Of a DNA stretch of 64,000 nt, positions 63,301-64,000 are shown one piece after another. Source of the stretch: Saprospiraceae bacterium. Lineage in GTDB: Bacteria; Bacteroidota; Bacteroidia; Chitinophagales; Saprospiraceae. The DNA is taken from contig JADJYH010000001.1 of NCBI GenBank assembly GCA_016719855.1, positions 62,001-126,000 of the forward strand, read 5' to 3'. Below the pieces are notes generated by a model that was not told where the DNA came from, made no database searches, and saw only the letters and a list, made by a program, of their open reading frames with translations. The stretch's first letter is position 1; each line of letters begins with the position of its first letter. Both the position numbers and the translations under genes were made by a program.

Positions 63301-63757
63301 TATTTACCACCGGGCCTACGGTCAGGCGACGATGGAAGATGTTTTCAAGAAACAAGCCTTGGGCGCTGCGCAAAAACTGGAAGCCAAAACGTTTGCGACA
63401 ACGTTTTTTGAAAACAAAGGTGGCAAGTTCCTTGCGCATGAACTTCCAGGTTCTGCACAGTTTTCCAACTGCAATCAAATCCTATCTGACGACTACAACG
63501 GCGATGGCAACCTTGACCTGCTGTTGGTTGGCAATAGCTATCAATCAGAAGTGGAATCGGGGAGAAACGATGCTTCCAGTGGCACGGTTTTGCTTGGCGA
63601 CGGCAAGGGCGGTTTCGTGGAATTGGCCAATCGGCAAAGCGGCTTTTGGGCATGCAAGGAAGCTAGGGACATGGCAGTTTTGAACTTGGCAAATGGAAAA
63701 AAACTGTACCTCGTTGCCAACAACAATGATTTGCTCCAGGCTTATTTTGGAAAGTAA
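60380..63757 (+). CDS. large FG-GAP/VCBS repeat lipoprotein with ASPIC/UnbV domain
   Basis: 1125 residues from the ATG at 60380 (MKHLLATCLLTMSLLLSCNG), a lipoprotein signal. Beta-propeller FG-GAP repeats recur through the protein, with calcium-binding loops such as DVNNDGLPDVYFSATQA, DFDNDGDLDVYVLNHP, DVNGDGLEDFYVGGAR and DYNGDGNLDLLLVGNS. The ASPIC/UnbV segment is GVGAKLRIRSNGSMQYQEMT, then YSSSQPLFHFGLG and VEKLEIRWPNGKVQTLENLP. Such proteins are abundant on the surface of Saprospiria and related groups and are thought to bind glycans or other ligands. The frame is intact. Confidence 0.93.
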   Translation: MKHLLATCLLTMSLLLSCNGEKENATSNQSEAKAEDVHFELMKPEATGVNFANNIKETFEENIITNSYLYNGGGVAIIDVNNDGLPDVYFSATQAANRLYLNKGNFQFEDITEKAGVGALGGIKTGVTVVDINGDGFQDLYVCRSGMQPTALRANMLFVNNGNSTFTEKAAEYGLDDRSASNHANFFDFDNDGDLDVYVLNHPVVWAEVNRIRAKQESQGGPITRLTTPVEPWESDKLFRNDGKGHFSDVSLQMGINNRAWGLSATVSDFNGDGYLDIYVGNDYVEPDFLYINQQGKGFKDEIWRYFRHTSNHTMGVDIADINNDGLIDMATLDMTAATNQRQKELMTTMKQERFHSLVQYGYGNQQMRNMLQLNTGAAPGEGDTFSDIGQLAGTWATDWSWSPLLADFDNDGRKDLYITNGYRRDVTNLDYLNYTVDSVMQIGGLNNTNFKSIDEYLNKIPTKPLRNYMFQNTDGIRFQEVSQRWGMNETSYSNGSAYADLDNDGDLDLLVNQLDGNALIYRNKTAGNTDGNWLQVALKGSPENPTGVGAKLRIRSNGSMQYQEMTPVRGFYSSSQPLFHFGLGSSTKVEKLEIRWPNGKVQTLENLPVNQRLILNLADAKTGKWEKLDSPAPIFQVATGTGIDFIHADDEFNDFNREWLIPHAFSNLGPNIAKGDVNGDGLEDFYVGGARNQAGALFIQQKNSSFKRQAVPAFEADNIFEDMGCAFFDADGDKDADLYVASGGSTYDAGSSNYQDRLYLNDGKGKFTKSPDGTLPTITSSGSCVAPFDFDRDGDLDVVVGGLVTPGRYPTAPQTLLLQNNGGKFNDVCQPLAPALAHIGMVNDLVWADLDGDKSEELIVVGEWLPVTVFKNKTGKLADATSGFGLENSNGWWNCVHIEDLDKDGDLDLVAGNLGLNSRLKATPAQPIDLYVADFDKNGSLDPVMAWFDGGKQYPLPQRDVMIKQMQGLKKDFIYHRAYGQATMEDVFKKQALGAAQKLEAKTFATTFFENKGGKFLAHELPGSAQFSNCNQILSDDYNGDGNLDLLLVGNSYQSEVESGRNDASSGTVLLGDGKGGFVELANRQSGFWACKEARDMAVLNLANGKKLYLVANNNDLLQAYFGK

Positions 63758-63758
63758 A

Positions 63759-64000
63759 TCAGGCCAATTTGCCCTCTTTTTTCAAAGCAAAATAAGTCCA
63801 AACTGCGCCCAGCAAGTCAAGCAAACCAAAAGAAAGTAAGGACGTTCCGACCAAGCCCATTGCCACAAAAATGGCAAAGAAAATAGTGACAGAAGCACGG
63901 GTGAAGATGGAGATTTTAAAAGTGGAGTTAGCTCGTTTTTGCCTGCGGTAATGTAGTAAACGCCAATAAAAAGAACGAGCATGCCAGCCAGCCGTATCCA
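63759..64000 (-). CDS. small multi-pass membrane protein, 5' end outside the window (frameshifted)
   Basis: The frame entering from the right edge reads LAGMLVLFIGVYYITAGKNE. After one base correction near 63923 it continues as TRASVTIFFAIFVAMGLVGT, LLSFGLLDLLGAVWTYFALK and ends KKEGKLA at 63759. The three visible segments are hydrophobic. Without the correction the frame ends at 63782 as AQFGLILL. Family not recognised. Confidence 0.65.
   Translation of the reverse strand, partial: DTAGWHARSFYWRLLHYRRQKRANSTFKISIFTRASVTIFFAIFVAMGLVGTSLLSFGLLDLLGAVWTYFALKKEGKLA

Overview
The window looks like a chromosomal contig of a Bacteroidota bacterium, most likely from the class Saprospiria. The grounds are: start-proximal TAnnTTTG promoter elements, a type IX secretion C-terminal sorting domain, OmpA proteins with thrombospondin type 3 repeats, DUF6089 barrels, bacillithiol genes, an FG-GAP/ASPIC-UnbV surface lipoprotein and the absence of clear Shine-Dalgarno sites. 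The class assignment is inference. No rRNA, tRNA or CRISPR array was seen.

Layout. 0-8.6 kb: bshC (bacillithiol synthesis), hscA (Fe-S chaperone), an OmpA/TSP3 outer-membrane protein, L-serine dehydratase and a T9SS cargo protein. 8.6-15.1 kb: a complete tetR-tolC-mfp-RND efflux operon on the minus strand. 15.3-20 kb: a glycosyltransferase, a radical SAM protein, two fused transposase remnants and an SPFH protein. 20-26.4 kb: glpD, surE, tryptophan 2,3-dioxygenase, lpxB and a GNAT-like protein. 26.6-29.6 kb: an outer-membrane barrel, then an ECF sigma factor with a putative membrane anti-sigma partner and a DUF4097-like exported protein. 29.7-33.7 kb: gluconate permease, 6-phosphogluconate dehydrogenase and a GNAT/nitrilase fusion. 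33.8-36.9 kb: an AT-richer accessory stretch (M24 peptidase, unknown exported protein, decayed or mis-sequenced thioredoxin). 36.9-46 kb: a pentapeptide-repeat membrane protein, M1 peptidase, two DinB proteins (one YfiT-like), a lipoprotein bracketed by inverted repeats, a MocR regulator and trxB. 46-54 kb: glgB, era, der, rmlC, rmlD and rmuC. 54-64 kb: bshB1, a secreted pullulanase, Sco/cytochrome c, SRPBCC, DUF6089, a large FG-GAP lipoprotein and a truncated membrane gene.

Two features run through the whole window. First, about twenty intergenic spaces hold short word repeats of 7-8 bases, usually as reverse-complement copies on one side and direct copies on the other. The downstream arm is often G-poor and runs nearly up to the next start codon, in at least three cases inside the predicted 5' leader. 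Distant loci reuse the same words. This is the most interesting structure here; the nearest analogue I know of is the heptanucleotide STRR sequences of cyanobacteria.

Second, at least fifteen otherwise intact genes carry one-base frameshifts, nearly all in short homopolymers and often in housekeeping genes. This points to uncorrected indels in the assembly rather than decay. I annotate such genes over their full reconstructed span. A roughly 200-base stretch of inflated G, A and T runs before the pullulanase gene (57058-57262) also looks like an assembly artefact.

Functional links: bshC, bshB1 and a YfiT-like transferase all concern bacillithiol; lpxB, rmlC, rmlD and the glycosyltransferase concern the envelope; glgB and the pullulanase act on alpha-glucans.
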